Positions 1 through 9,963 of a stretch of DNA of 64,000 nucleotides are shown here, piece by piece (position 1 is the stretch's first letter; each line of letters starts with the position of its first letter). A model generated the notes under the pieces. That model saw nothing but the letters and a program-made list of their open reading frames with translations. It was not told the origin of the DNA and made no database searches. This DNA is from Saccharomonospora sp. CUA-673 (GTDB taxonomy: Bacteria > Actinomycetota > Actinomycetes > Mycobacteriales > Pseudonocardiaceae): contig NZ_MKKE01000066.1 in the NCBI RefSeq assembly GCF_001942305.1, positions 1-64,000 on the forward strand, given 5' to 3'. A program made the translations under genes and the position numbers.

Positions 1-150
1 GATCGACCATTGCGCAGCCCCGGTCATGTGGCCCGACCGGGTGCGGGTGTCCCGCAAGGAACGGAGGGACGCATGATCGACCATTGCGCAGCCCCGGTCA
101 TGTGGCCCGACCGGGTGCGGGTGTCCCGCAAGGAACGGAGGGACGCATGA
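1..150. repeat. Exact 74-bp tandem duplication upstream of ureC
   Basis: Bases 1-76 are repeated without mismatch at 75-150. Each copy carries the ureC ribosome-binding site AAGGAACGGAGGG and the GCATGA start context, so the first copy has a decoy ATG at 73 that opens only a 25-codon frame. It lies at the edge of the window, so it may be an assembly-end artefact or a real duplication of the ureC leader. Confidence 0.9.
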
Positions 151-1874
151 CGGAGCTGAGTCGGGAGCGGTACGCGGAGCTGTTCGGGCCGACGGTCGGC
201 GACCGGGTGCGCCTGGCGGACACGGATCTGCTGATCGAGGTCACCGAGGACCGCAGCATGGGCGCGTCCGGTGCGGGCGACGAGGTGATGTTCGGCGGCG
301 GCAAGGTGATCCGCGAGTCGATGGGCCAGGCGGCCGTCACCCGCGCCGAGGGCGCGCCCGATCTGGTCATCACCGGCGCGGTGATCCTCGACCACTGGGG
401 CGTCGTGAAGGCCGACGTCGGCGTGCGGGACGGGCGGATCGTCGGCATCGGCAAGGCCGGCAACCCGGACACGATGGACGGTGTCGACCCGGCGCTGGTC
501 ATCGGACCGTCCACGGAGGTCGTCGCCGGCAACGGGCGGATCCTCACCGCGGGCGGTATCGACTGCCACGTCCACTTCATCTGTCCACAGTTGACGGACA
601 CGGCGCTGGCGTCGGGTGTCACGACGCTCATCGGCGGTGGCACCGGACCGGCGGAGGGCAGCAAGGCCACCACGGTCACGCCGGGCGCGTGGAACCTGGG
701 CCGCATGTTGCAGGCGATGGACGACCAGCCGGTCAACGTGGTGTTGCTGGGCAAGGGAAACACGGTGCGCGGCGACGCGCTGCGCGAACAGGTCGCCGCG
801 GGCGCCGCCGGGTTCAAGCTGCACGAGGACTGGGGAACGACGCCCGCGGCGATCGACGCGTGCCTGTCGATCGCCGACGAGACGGGCGTGCAGGTCGCGA
901 TCCACACCGACACGCTCAACGAGGCCGGATTCGTCGAGTCGACGATCGACGCGATCGGCGGACGGTCGATCAACGCCTACCACACGGAGGGTGCCGGCGG
1001 CGGGCACGCGCCGGACATCATCACCGTGGCGGGGCTGTCGAACGTGCTGCCGTCGTCGACGAATCCGACGCGTCCACACACGGTCAACACCGTCGACGAA
1101 CACCTCGACATGCTCATCGTGTGCCACCACCTCAACCCGTCGGTGCCCGAGGACCTGGCGTTCGCGGAGAGCCGGATCCGGCCGAGCACGATCGCCGCGG
1201 AGGACGTGCTGCACGACGTCGGTGCGATCTCGATGATCGGATCGGACTCGCAGGCCATGGGCCGCGTGGGCGAGGTCGTGATCCGCACGTGGCAGACGGC
1301 GCACGTGATGAAACGCCGCCGTGGCACGCTGCCCGGCGACGACGCGGGGTCCGATTCGGACAATCTGCGGGCGCGGCGCTACGTCGCCAAGTACACGATC
1401 AACCCGGCGATCGCGCACGGACTCGACCGGGAGGTCGGTTCCGTGGAGGTCGGCAAGCTGGCCGACCTGGTGTTGTGGGAGCCGAAGTTCTTCGGGGTGC
1501 GCCCGCACGCGGTCCTCAAGGGCGGGTTCATCGCGTGGGGGCAGATGGGCGATGCGAACGCGTCGATCCCCACGCCCCAGCCGTACTACGGGCGTCCGAT
1601 GTACGGCGCCTCCGGCGCGGTCGCCGCGGAGTCGAGCCTGCACTTCGTCGCCGAGTCGGCCGACACGAATCTGGCCGACCGGTGGAAGCTGCGCCGCAGG
1701 CTCGCGCCGATCTCGTCGACACGCGGGGTGACGAAGGCCGACATGTTGCTCAACGACGCCACCCCGGATATTCACGTCGACCCGGACAGCTTCGCCGTGC
1801 GCGTCGACGGCGAGCTCGTCGAACCCGCGCCCGTCGGTGAACTCCCGATGGCACAGCGGTACTTCCTGTTCTGA
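147..1874 (+). CDS. ureC: Urease subunit alpha
   Basis: Catalytic subunit of urease, the cytoplasmic nickel enzyme that hydrolyses urea to ammonia and carbamate. The ATG at 147 gives 575 residues, the normal family length, and is preceded by AAGGAACGGAGGG. Visible active-site elements are the HxH nickel ligands near H141/H143 (HVHFICPQ), the lysine that is carbamylated near K224 (GFKLHEDWG), the [10 protein letters not shown] segment and the CHHLN region of the mobile flap. It is the first visible gene of a ureC-ureF-ureG-ureD run; ureA and ureB would lie left of the window. An in-frame TTG at 84 would add 21 residues encoded by the duplicated leader and is unlikely. Confidence 0.97.
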   Translation: MTELSRERYAELFGPTVGDRVRLADTDLLIEVTEDRSMGASGAGDEVMFGGGKVIRESMGQAAVTRAEGAPDLVITGAVILDHWGVVKADVGVRDGRIVGIGKAGNPDTMDGVDPALVIGPSTEVVAGNGRILTAGGIDCHVHFICPQLTDTALASGVTTLIGGGTGPAEGSKATTVTPGAWNLGRMLQAMDDQPVNVVLLGKGNTVRGDALREQVAAGAAGFKLHEDWGTTPAAIDACLSIADETGVQVAIHTDTLNEAGFVESTIDAIGGRSINAYHTEGAGGGHAPDIITVAGLSNVLPSSTNPTRPHTVNTVDEHLDMLIVCHHLNPSVPEDLAFAESRIRPSTIAAEDVLHDVGAISMIGSDSQAMGRVGEVVIRTWQTAHVMKRRRGTLPGDDAGSDSDNLRARRYVAKYTINPAIAHGLDREVGSVEVGKLADLVLWEPKFFGVRPHAVLKGGFIAWGQMGDANASIPTPQPYYGRPMYGASGAVAAESSLHFVAESADTNLADRWKLRRRLAPISSTRGVTKADMLLNDATPDIHVDPDSFAVRVDGELVEPAPVGELPMAQRYFLF

Positions 1875-1920
1875 CGATGCCCCGGTCGGTGACAACTATG
1901 TCTGTTGTGGACGGTAGCTC

Positions 1921-2613
1921 GTGAACTCCGGTGCGGTGTCGCTGATCCTCGCCGACTCGCGGTTCCCCGGCGGCGGGCACGTGCATTCGGGCGGCCTGGA
2001 GGAGGCTGTCGAACGCGGCATCATCCGCGGGATCGGCGACCTGCCGCCGTTCCTGTCGGGGCGGCTGCGCAGCGCGGGCGAGCTCGCGGCGGTGTTCGCG
2101 GCGGCGGCCGCGCACGCCGCGGCACGTGGCGTCCCGAGTGGACACTGGACGACGTTGGACGTCGAACTGGACGCCAGGACCCCGTCGGCGGCGCAGCGGG
2201 AGGCATCCCGTGCGCAGGGGCGGGGCACGGCCCGTGCGGCGAAGGCCGGTTGGCCGTCGTCGGCGCTGCGCGACCTGCTGACGGCGACCCCGCGTCCGCA
2301 CCACCCGGTGATCCTCGGCGCGATCACGGGCGTGGGCGGCGGACGTCCCGTCGACGCGGCCGCCACGGCGGCCTACCTCGCGGTCAGCGGACCGGCCAGC
2401 GCGGCCGTGCGCCTGCTCGGCCTCGACCCGCTCGCGGTCAACGGTGCCGTCGCCGACCTGTCCCGCGCGCTCGACGACGTCGCCGAGCGCGCCGCAACCC
2501 ATGCGGGCCTCGACCCGCGCCATCTGCCCGCACCCGGTGCGCCTGCGCTCGACCTGTTCGCCGAGGCGCACCTGCGGCATCACAAGGAAGAGGTGCGTCT
2601 CTTTGCCAGCTGA
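1921..2613 (+). CDS. ureF: Urease accessory protein UreF
   Basis: UreF works with UreD and UreG to load nickel into apo-urease. The 230-residue product starts at GTG 1921, 46 bp after ureC, and opens with an [15 protein letters not shown] segment characteristic of UreF; the rest is the alpha-helical, alanine-rich body expected of the family. It has no catalytic motif, as expected. Its last 11 bases overlap the start of ureG, so the two are probably translationally coupled. Identification rests on the N-terminal motif, length and operon position. Confidence 0.9.
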   Translation: MNSGAVSLILADSRFPGGGHVHSGGLEEAVERGIIRGIGDLPPFLSGRLRSAGELAAVFAAAAAHAAARGVPSGHWTTLDVELDARTPSAAQREASRAQGRGTARAAKAGWPSSALRDLLTATPRPHHPVILGAITGVGGGRPVDAAATAAYLAVSGPASAAVRLLGLDPLAVNGAVADLSRALDDVAERAATHAGLDPRHLPAPGAPALDLFAEAHLRHHKEEVRLFAS

Positions 2614-3349
2614 CGACCACACCCACGACCACGACCACACCCACGAGCACGGGAACGGTCACGGGCACGGCCACGTGCACCCGGTGAACTTCGACCCGAC
2701 GGCGGCCGAACCGGACATGTTCGACCCGCAGCCGAAGTTCGGCCGGGCGTACCGGATCGGCATCGGCGGCCCGGTGGGCAGCGGGAAGACGGCGCTGACG
2801 GCTGCGCTGTGCCGGGCGCTCGGCGACGAGCTCAACCTGGCCGTCGTCACCAACGACATCTACACCACCGAGGACGCCGACTTCCTGCGCAAGGCCGGTG
2901 TGCTCGACCCCGAGCGCATCGAGGCGGTGCAGACCGGGGCGTGCCCGCACACGGCCATCCGCGACGACATCACCGCCAACCTCGACGCGGTCGACGAGCT
3001 GGAGGAACGCTTCCCCGGGCTGGACCTGGTGATCATCGAGAGCGGTGGCGACAACCTGACCGCCGTGTTCAGCCGGGGCCTGGTCGACAGCCAGGTGTTC
3101 GTCGTCGACGTCGCCGGCGGCGACAAGGTGCCGCGCAAGGGCGGGCCGGGTGTGACGACGGCCGACATGCTCGTCATCAACAAGATCGACATCGCGGATC
3201 TCGTGGGCGCCGACATGGACGTCATGACCTCGGACGCGCACCGCATGCGCGGCGAACTGCCCGTGATCGCCCAGTCGCTCGTGGACACGCCCGACGCGCC
3301 CGCGGTCGCCGACTGGGTGCGCTCGCTGTTGCCGGTCAGGGCGGCGTGA
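2603..3349 (+). CDS. ureG: Urease accessory GTPase UreG
   Basis: SIMIBI-class GTPase that drives nickel delivery to urease. The start is TTG 2603, chosen because it follows AAGGAAGAGG and gives 248 residues. Residues about 5-27 are a His/Asp/Gly-rich extension (repeated HTHDHDH and HGHGHG), a metal-binding tail seen in some UreG and HypB proteins. The P-loop [11 protein letters not shown] is at about residue 55, followed by VVTNDIYT, the CPH metal-site motif, IESGGDNL and the guanine-specificity motif NKID. It overlaps ureF by 11 nt and ureD by 4 nt (GTGA). Confidence 0.95.
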   Translation: MPADDHTHDHDHTHEHGNGHGHGHVHPVNFDPTAAEPDMFDPQPKFGRAYRIGIGGPVGSGKTALTAALCRALGDELNLAVVTNDIYTTEDADFLRKAGVLDPERIEAVQTGACPHTAIRDDITANLDAVDELEERFPGLDLVIIESGGDNLTAVFSRGLVDSQVFVVDVAGGDKVPRKGGPGVTTADMLVINKIDIADLVGADMDVMTSDAHRMRGELPVIAQSLVDTPDAPAVADWVRSLLPVRAA

Positions 3350-4158
3350 GGGCCACCGCCCGACTCACGGCCGAGTTCGACGACGCCACCGGCACCACGG
3401 TGCTGCGCGAACTGCGGTCGATGGCGCCGGTGACGCTGTTCCCCCGGTCCGGGGCAGCCGGGACGTCCGGGGGCGCACAGGTGCACCTGGTGAACTCGGC
3501 GACCGCCCCGCTCGGCGGCGACGACCTCGCACTGCACGTGCGGGTCGGCCCGGGCGCGCGGCTGCGGCTGTCCGGCGTCGCGGCGACGCTCGCGCTGCCC
3601 GGCCAGGGCGGCGACGGGAGCGCGATGGCCGTGCACGTCGAGGTCGGCGCGCGCGGACGGTTCGAGTACCTGCCCGAGCCGACCGTCGTCACGGGCCGGG
3701 CGCGGCACCACGCGCACCTGGCCGTCGACCTCGACGGACCCACCGCGCGCCTGCGCACGCGCGAGGTGCTGGTGCTCGGCCGGGACGGCGAACGGCCGGG
3801 CCGGTTGACGACCGCGACGCACATCGTGTGCGGCGACGTGCCGGTGTTACGCCAGGAACTGCAGGTCGGTGACCCGGCGCTGGACGCGAGTACGGCGTAT
3901 CTTGCGGGCAGACGGGTACTCGGTACCGAGATCGTCACCGGCGGAGTCGGCGAAGGCGGCGGGTCGGTCGAGCCGGCGTCGGGGCAGTGGTGGTCGGTGA
4001 CGCCGCTGCCGGCCGGTGGGGCGCTGGCGACGGCGCTCGCCGAGGACGCCGTCACGGCCGAACGGGAGCTGGTTCGGGCGGCCGGGTGCTGCCGGCATGG
4101 TCTGACCTCCCCGCGTGGCGGCGGTCACGGAGGTGGAGGTTTCGCGCGGTGTCGGTGA
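3346..4158 (+). CDS. ureD: Urease accessory protein UreD/UreH
   Basis: Scaffold of the nickel-loading complex that binds apo-urease and recruits UreF and UreG. The GTG at 3346 overlaps the ureG stop as GTGA and gives 270 residues. The beta-rich body with [25 protein letters not shown] and GARGR segments matches the UreD fold. The last 20 or so residues are unusually Gly/His/Cys/Arg-rich ([18 protein letters not shown]), which could be a metal-binding tail. It is the last gene of the operon; pdxH follows after 61 bp with its own ribosome-binding site. Confidence 0.9.
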   Translation: MRATARLTAEFDDATGTTVLRELRSMAPVTLFPRSGAAGTSGGAQVHLVNSATAPLGGDDLALHVRVGPGARLRLSGVAATLALPGQGGDGSAMAVHVEVGARGRFEYLPEPTVVTGRARHHAHLAVDLDGPTARLRTREVLVLGRDGERPGRLTTATHIVCGDVPVLRQELQVGDPALDASTAYLAGRRVLGTEIVTGGVGEGGGSVEPASGQWWSVTPLPAGGALATALAEDAVTAERELVRAAGCCRHGLTSPRGGGHGGGGFARCR

Positions 4159-4219
4159 ACCTCTAACGTCGCTGGAACGGTGTCTATGGAGCCACGGTTG
4201 CGTTTCGCGGGAGGTTGGC

Positions 4220-4897
4220 ATGGCTGAGCCGGACAACGGCCACAGTGCGGGTGCGGCGGTGCAGTTGCCCGACATGCGGGTGTCCTACGAGGCGGAGACG
4301 CTGCACGAGGACTCGCTCGCGGCGACGTGGCACGAACAACTGCAGGCCTGGCTCGACGTCGCGATCGAGGCCGGGCTGCCCGAACCGAACGCCATGGTCC
4401 TGGCCACGGCCGACGCCGACGGGATGCCGTCGTCGCGGACCGTGCTGTGCAAGGGCCTCGACGCGCGCGGCGTCGTGTTCTACACCAACTACACGTCGGC
4501 CAAGAGCCACGACCTGACGTCCACGCGGTTCGCGTCGGTGACGTTCCCGTGGTACCCGCTGCAGCGTCAGGTGACGGTGCGCGGCGAGGTCGAGAAGGTC
4601 AGCGTGGAGGAGACGGCGGCGTACTGGCGCGGCCGGCCGCGCGGTTCGCAGCTGGGCGCGTGGGCGTCGCCGCAGTCGACGCGGGTCTTCAGCCGCGAGG
4701 CGCTGGACCAGCACCTGGCCGCGATCGAACGCCGATTCGCCGACGTCGAGGAGATCCCCGTGCCCCCGCACTGGGGCGGCTGGCGGATCCGACCCGTGAC
4801 GGCCGAGTTCTGGCAGGGCCGCAAGGACCGCCTGCACGACCGCCTCCGCTACGTCCGTACCGACGACAACTGGCGAGTCGACCGTATCGCCCCCTGA
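4220..4897 (+). CDS. pdxH: Pyridoxamine 5'-phosphate oxidase
   Basis: FMN enzyme that makes pyridoxal 5'-phosphate from pyridoxamine or pyridoxine phosphate. The ATG at 4220 follows GGGAGG with 5-nt spacing and gives 225 residues. FMN-site segments PSSRTVLCKGLDARG and FYTNYTSAKSHDL, the FPWYPLQRQVTVRG strand, the RPRGSQLGAWASPQS segment and the C-terminal WRIRPVTAEFWQGRKDRLHD signature are all present. It appears to be a single gene after the urease operon. Confidence 0.97.
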   Translation: MAEPDNGHSAGAAVQLPDMRVSYEAETLHEDSLAATWHEQLQAWLDVAIEAGLPEPNAMVLATADADGMPSSRTVLCKGLDARGVVFYTNYTSAKSHDLTSTRFASVTFPWYPLQRQVTVRGEVEKVSVEETAAYWRGRPRGSQLGAWASPQSTRVFSREALDQHLAAIERRFADVEEIPVPPHWGGWRIRPVTAEFWQGRKDRLHDRLRYVRTDDNWRVDRIAP

Positions 4898-4955
4898 TCC
4901 GCCCCTTGGGAGTTTCCGGCACGGGCGGTGGGGGTTGATGGCAGGGTGAACGGCC

Positions 4956-5351
4956 ATGGACACCGAAGCGCTCGTCGGGATGCTCGTGGGGATCGTCGGC
5001 CTCGTGATCTGCGGGGTGGCGGTGCACTGGACGGCGCGGGCGTCGGCGAAACCCGGCGCCCTGCCCCGCAACCACACGATCGGCATCCGCACCCGCGCGA
5101 CGCAGGCCTCGGACGAGGCGTGGGAGGCCGGGCACGAGGCGTCCATCCCGATGATGCTGCGGTCGGCGCAGGCCGCCTACGTCGCCGCGGGTTTCACCGC
5201 CTTCACCGTGGTCGCCCTGGCGCTGGGCGACATGTCGGTCCAATGGGCGTTCGTCCCGCTGATCGGGGGTTTCGTGGTCCAGATCGCGTACGCGCTGCTC
5301 GCCACCCGCGACGCCAACCGGGCCGCGCGCGCCGTCACCGACGACGGGTGA
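4956..5351 (+). CDS. SdpI family membrane protein
   Basis: A 131-residue protein with three hydrophobic segments (about residues 5-28, 67-90 and 94-113). Between the first and second lies NHTIGIRTRATQASDEAWEAGH, part of which is the NxxxGIRT...SDEAW signature of the SdpI family. In Bacillus SdpI is the immunity protein against the SdpC toxin; in actinobacteria most homologues are orphans of unknown role. There is no toxin-like neighbour here, so I infer only family membership. Confidence 0.8.
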   Translation: MDTEALVGMLVGIVGLVICGVAVHWTARASAKPGALPRNHTIGIRTRATQASDEAWEAGHEASIPMMLRSAQAAYVAAGFTAFTVVALALGDMSVQWAFVPLIGGFVVQIAYALLATRDANRAARAVTDDG

Positions 5352-5360
5352 ATCCGAGAT

Positions 5361-5382
5361 AGTTAGCTGTCGTACGCTAACT
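5361..5382. promoter_or_regulatory. Perfect inverted repeat in front of the MFS gene
   Basis: AGTTAGC (5361-5367) and GCTAACT (5376-5382) flank an 8-bp spacer and end 4 bp before the GTG start at 5387. The geometry is that of a dimeric repressor site. Being so close to the start, it implies a leaderless or very short transcript. No regulator gene is adjacent. Confidence 0.55.
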
Positions 5383-5386
5383 AGTT

Positions 5387-6661
5387 GTGGGTGATCGGAC
5401 CGAGCCGGAACCGCGGGGCAGACGCAAGCTCCTCGGCTCGATCGTCATCGACAGCCGCCCGCTGCGGATCCCCGCCTATCGGCGGCTGTGGTTGTCGTCG
5501 CTGGTCACGGCCATCGGGAGTCAGCTGACCGCGGTCGCCGTGCCGAAACAGATCTTCGACATCACGGGCTCGTCCGGTTACGTCGGCCTGACCGGCGCGT
5601 TCGGCCTCGTCCCGCTGCTGATCTTCGGGATCTGGGGCGGCGCGATCGCCGACACCGTCGACCGGCGCAAACTCCTCATCGTCAGCAACACCGGCATCGC
5701 CGTCACCGCATGCCTGCTGTGGGCGCAGGCCTACTTCGAGATCGAATCCGTGTGGGCCGTGCTGACGCTGCTGGCCGTCAACCAGGCGTTCTTCGCCGTC
5801 AACATGCCCACCCGCAACGCCGTCATCGCCCGGCTCGTACCGACCGACCTGCTCCCGGCGGCGTCCGCGCTCAGCAGCATGATGATGACGTTCGGCGCCG
5901 TGTTCGGACCACTCATGGCCGGCGCGCTGCTGCCGATCATCGGTTTGTCGACCCTGTACCTCGTCGACTCGGTGGCGCTGCTCGCCGTCATCTGGGCCGT
6001 GTGGACGCTGCCCGCGCTGCCACCGCTCGACGGCCAGGTCCGCCGGGCCGGCATCCGCGACATCCTCGACGGCTTCCGCTACCTCGCGATGCAGAAGGTC
6101 CTGCTCGCCTCGTTCGTCGTCGACATCATCGCCATGGCCGCCGGCATGCCCCGCGCCCTGTTCCCCGAAATGGCCGAACGCACCTTCGGCGACCCGCCCG
6201 GCGGCGGCTTCGCCCTCGGCTGGCTCTACGCCGCGATCCCCCTCGGCGCGATGCTCCTGACCCTCACGTCCGGCTGGGTCAGCCGCGTCAACCGGCACGG
6301 CGCCGCCGTCGTCATCGCCATCATCGTGTGGGGCCTCGCGATCGTCGCTTTCGGCGTGACGTCCACCCTGTGGCTCGCCATCCTGTTCCTCGCCGTAGCC
6401 GGAGCCGCCGACATGGTCAGCTCCATCTTCCGCATGGCCATCCTGCAAACCGCCGCCACCGACGAGATGCGCGGACGCACCCAAGGCGTCTTCACCGTCG
6501 TCGTCGCCGGCGGCCCCCGCGTCGCCGACCTCACCCACGGCTGGGCCGCCGCCGGCGTCGGCACCGCCGCAGCCGCCAGCGGCGGCGGGGTCCTCGTGAT
6601 CATCGGGGTGGTGATCGCCGTCGCGTTGATCCCCGCCTTCTGGGCCTATCGCAAGCCCTAG
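5387..6661 (+). CDS. MFS transporter (DHA3/EntS-like exporter)
   Basis: A 424-residue integral membrane protein with about 12 hydrophobic segments. It starts at GTG 5387. The opening PAYRRLWLSSLVTAIGSQLT, the DRRKLLI loop after the second segment and NMPTRNAVIARLVP in the middle match the drug:H+ antiporter-3 group, which includes the enterobactin exporter EntS. Substrate cannot be read from sequence. A perfect palindrome ends 4 bp before the start codon, so it is probably repressed by an unlinked regulator. Confidence 0.85.
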   Translation: MGDRTEPEPRGRRKLLGSIVIDSRPLRIPAYRRLWLSSLVTAIGSQLTAVAVPKQIFDITGSSGYVGLTGAFGLVPLLIFGIWGGAIADTVDRRKLLIVSNTGIAVTACLLWAQAYFEIESVWAVLTLLAVNQAFFAVNMPTRNAVIARLVPTDLLPAASALSSMMMTFGAVFGPLMAGALLPIIGLSTLYLVDSVALLAVIWAVWTLPALPPLDGQVRRAGIRDILDGFRYLAMQKVLLASFVVDIIAMAAGMPRALFPEMAERTFGDPPGGGFALGWLYAAIPLGAMLLTLTSGWVSRVNRHGAAVVIAIIVWGLAIVAFGVTSTLWLAILFLAVAGAADMVSSIFRMAILQTAATDEMRGRTQGVFTVVVAGGPRVADLTHGWAAAGVGTAAAASGGGVLVIIGVVIAVALIPAFWAYRKP

Positions 6662-7198
6662 GTTCTCGGGCGGGGTTGGGTGCCGTGTCAGCGTTCTGCG
6701 TCGCCGTGTCAGCGTTTCGTGACGTCGTGTCAGCAATTGGCGGCGCCGTGTTGGCGTTTCATGCACGTCGTGTTGGCAATTGGCGTCGCCGTGTCAGCAA
6801 CTCGCGTCGCCGTGTTGGCACTTCATGGCGCTGTGTTGGCGGTTGGGGTGGGGATCTGTGTTTGGGGTGAGCGGTGCCTCGCCGGCGGGCAGGTCTCTGG
6901 GATGGGTGGGCGGCTGTGCCGCTGCTCCGTGTCATCCCTCGACCTCTCGTTTCGTTTATCACTCAGCAGGCGGCAGGTCGGTTGTCTGTGTGGCGGTTTT
7001 GCTGGTGGTTGCGCTGCCTGGAGCGTGATGGGTTCGGTTTAGGTCGACGGGATGACACTCCGGGGCGGGGGATTGTTTTAGTTGGGTGGGTGGTTGCGTT
7101 GTGGGCTTTGATGGGAGGCCCTTGCTTCGCTCGGCCTCGGATTCGGTTCTGGTTGGCGGTTGGTTGTTCGTCGAACTTGTGTTTGGTATTATGGAGCT
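6662..7198. other. 537-bp gene-free stretch: repeat array then G+T-rich DNA
   Basis: The first part holds eight units of a 21-bp-period repeat (6685-6840). From about 6841 to 7198 the + strand is strongly enriched in G and T and poor in A and C. Short open frames exist in the array because 21 bp equals seven codons, but they encode simple heptapeptide repeats and I do not call them genes. Confidence 0.7.
6685..6840 (+). repeat. Family A repeat array, 8 units, 21-bp period
   Basis: The core GTGTCAGC or GTGTTGGC occurs at 6685, 6706, 6727, 6748, 6770, 6791, 6812 and 6833, so spacings are 21 bp with one of 22. The intervals are semi-conserved (often CGTCGCC before the core). The array lies 24 bp after the MFS stop codon. 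The same core recurs at 12124-12173 and, inverted, at 39034-39127. Confidence 0.9.
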
Positions 7199-8409
7199 GT
7201 GACCAGCGGTGATGTTCTTGCTCGTTCTGTGCAGTCGCTTCGTTTGCGGCGGGCGCGGATTGATGCTGAGGAGATGAGGGTTTTGGCCTCGCTGCGCCGT
7301 CGGATGAGGGTGAGATGGCGTGGTTTGCCGAGTCGTTGGTTCCGGAGTATCGGGCCTCGCGGGAGTTCGTTCTCGGGCGCGTGCATACCGCGGTGTCGTT
7401 GGTGTCTCGGATGCCTCGACTGCTGTCCCTGATGCACGAGGGGAAGGTTGAGTATTACGCCGCATCTCGGGTTGTTGAGGTGACCGGTGTGCTGTCCGAC
7501 TCGCAGGCTCGCGAGGTCGACGCTCTGTTGGTCGACAAGCTGTCCTCGGCGGCCGAGACGATGTGGTTGCCGCACAACCTTGTGCGTGCGGTACGTCGAC
7601 TCGTTGACAAGGTCGATCCCGCAGGGCGGGTTGAGCGGGCTCGCAAGGCCAACGAAGGTCGGAAGGTCACGTTGGAGCATGGGGAGAACTGCCAGTCCCG
7701 GCTCGTGACCACCATGCGATCCGAAGTCGCCGCCGGTTGCTACGCCCGGGTTGATTCGTTGGCCCGGCAACGTAAGCGGGACGGGCACAAGCGCAGCTAC
7801 GACCAGCTACGTGCCGACGTGGTTGCCGACCTGCTCCTCGGCAACGACCCCGGCGCGAAGACTCCCGAGGTGGCCGCGGTGGTCTACGTGCACATGCCCG
7901 TCGACACTGCCCTGTCGATCTCCGAAACCGGGGCCGAGCTCGACGGCTACGGGCCCATCCCCGGCGCCATCGGACGGGAAATCGCGACTAACCCGAAGTC
8001 GATGTGGCGGAAGGTGTTCTGCGATCCGGCCACCGGCGACCCCGTCGACCTGGGCCGGTCCCGCTACCGACCTACGGCCACGCTCCGCGAAGCCATCCGG
8101 GTCCGCGATCGCGAATGCGTCATCCCCTGGTGCCACCGGCCGGCCAGGCACTGCGACACCGACCACGAACGCGAATGGGCCCGCGACAACGGCCCCACAT
8201 CACTCGCCAACCTCACCGCACGCTGCCGCAGACACCACCGCATGAAAAACACCCCCGGCTGGACCACCACACACAACCCAGCCCGGGGCACCACCACGGT
8301 CACCACACCACTCGGCGCCACCCACACCGGACGCCGAACCCCCATCCTCGCCCCACGGTCGAAACCGCCCTCACCTCCAGAACCCGAGCCGGACCCGCCG
8401 CCATTCTGA
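7199..8409 (+). CDS. DUF222/HNH endonuclease family protein (13E12-type), frameshifted as sequenced
   Basis: The GTG at 7199 opens the N-terminus (VTSGDVLARSVQSLR) and the body continues in another frame from about 7311; restoring one G in GGG at 7308-7310 joins them into about 403 residues. The DUF222 region (WFAESL, SVSR-type helices, then HMPVDTALS) is followed by the HNH nuclease core VIPWCHRPARHCDTDHERE, with the DTDH catalytic motif and a CRRHH segment. These proteins are multicopy in actinobacteria (13E12 repeat family) with unclear function. Codons are T-ended in the first 500 bp and almost all C-ended afterwards. Confidence 0.85.
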
Positions 8410-8523
8410 TTCCGGCAATTCCACCACAATCCCGCGAAACTGCCCTACGGCGAAAAACGGATATGTCGGGCACCTTGGGGATTCGTCTTCAGTCACATTC
8501 ACCCGTGAGGCACACTCCCCGGA

Positions 8524-9917
8524 ATGAGCACGACAGCCCAGTCGCAGCAACTGCCCGGACAGCCGCCCCTCAAACGCGTCCTCGGTTCGAAACTGCTGCT
8601 GTTCTTCGTCGTCGGCGACATCGTCGGAACCGGCGTGTACGCCCTCACCGGACAGGTCGCCGGACGCGTCGGCGGCGCGTTGTGGCTGCCGTTCCTGCTG
8701 GCATTCGTCGTCGCCTTCATGACCGCGTTCAGCTACCTGGAACTCGTCGGTAAGTATCCACGCGCCGCGGGCGCGGCGTTGTACACGCACAAAGCGTTCA
8801 ACATCCGCATCCTCACGTTCCTCGTCGCCTTCGCCGTCATGTGCTCCGGCATCACGTCCGCCTCGTCGGCCGCGGTGGCCTTCGGCGACACCTACCTCGC
8901 CGAGTTCATCACGTCCCCGATGCCACTCATGGCGATCCTGTTCATCGCCGCCCTCGCCCTCATCAACTACCGCGCGTCCGCGAATCGGTCACCACCAACG
9001 TCGTGCTCACCTGCATCGAGATCGCCGGCCTGCTGATCATCATCGGCGTCGGCATCTGGGCCGTCCTCAACGGCGCCGGCGAACCCAGCCGGCTCGTCGA
9101 GTTCAACACGCAGGACCAGACCATGCTCGTGGCCATCACCTCGGCCACCTCGCTCGCATTCTTCGCCATGGTCGGCTTCGAGGACTCCGTCAACATGGCC
9201 GAGGAAACCAAGGACCCCGCCCGCATCTTCCCCAAAGCCATGCTCTGGGGCATGGTCATCGCCGCCACGATCTACATCCTCGTGTCGGTCACCTCGTCGC
9301 TGCTCGTCCCCGCAGGCGACCTCGAGGCCGCCGAAAGCGGCGCCCTGCTCAAGGTCATCGACGTCGGCGCCCCCGGCCTGCCCCGCGAAATCTTCTCCGC
9401 CATCGGCCTGTTCGCCGTCATCAACTCGGCCCTGATCAACATGCTCATGGCCAGCCGACTCGTCTACGGCATGGCCAACGAACGCATCATCCCCCGCATC
9501 TTCGGCACCGTGCACCCCGCACGCCGCAGCCCCTGGATCGCCATCGTCTTCACCAGCGCCATCGCCATGGTCCTCGTGTCCACCGTGGACATCGACGTGC
9601 TCGGCGGCACCACCGCGCTCCTCCTGCTCGTCGTGTTCGCCGTCGTCAACGTCGCCGTCCTCGTCCTGCGCCGCGACCCGGTGCCGCACCAGCACTTCCG
9701 CGCACCGACGGTCATCCCGGCGGTCGCGGCCGTGTTCTGCCTCTACCTCGTCAGCCCACTGTCCGGCCGCCCCGCCCGCGACTACATCGTCGCCGCGATC
9801 CTCCTGGTCGTCGGCCTAGTCCTCTGGGGCGTCAACCACCTCGCCATGCGCCGCCAACGCGAACTCGACACCGCACCAACCGACACCGCACCGACCGACA
9901 CCGGAACCGACACGTGA
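8524..9917 (+). CDS. APC family amino acid permease, frameshifted as sequenced
   Basis: Inner-membrane amino acid transporter of the APC superfamily. The N-terminal half (from ATG 8524, with VVGDIVGTGVYALTGQVAG, the unwound first-helix motif) and the C-terminal half (SVTTNVVLTCIEIAG onward) are in different frames. Restoring one G near 8973 (CGCG to CGCGG) yields INYRGVRESVTTN and a continuous protein of about 464 residues with 12 predicted helices. The GFEDSVNMAEETKDPARIFP segment is typical of the family. The C-terminus ends in short DTAPT repeats. No regulator is adjacent. Confidence 0.88.
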
Positions 9918-9963
9918 GCGACCGACACCCCACGTCGTAGCGCCGCCGACTACGGTGACGACC

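Noticed and set aside
1-146. C-terminus of ureB
   Set aside because: Neither frame through the duplicated leader resembles the end of UreB, and the duplication breaks the frame.
24-1895. 623-codon open frame antisense to ureC
   Set aside because: High GC content leaves long stop-free antisense frames; the product is Arg/His/Asp-rich low-complexity sequence and ureC is unambiguous.
6685-6840. CRISPR array
   Set aside because: Repeat cores are only 8 bp, the intervals are 13 bp and themselves semi-conserved, and no cas gene is present.
6680-7042. Repeat protein gene encoded by the 21-bp array
   Set aside because: All frames read through the array because its period is a multiple of three; there is no ribosome-binding site, and the rest of the frame is unlike a protein.
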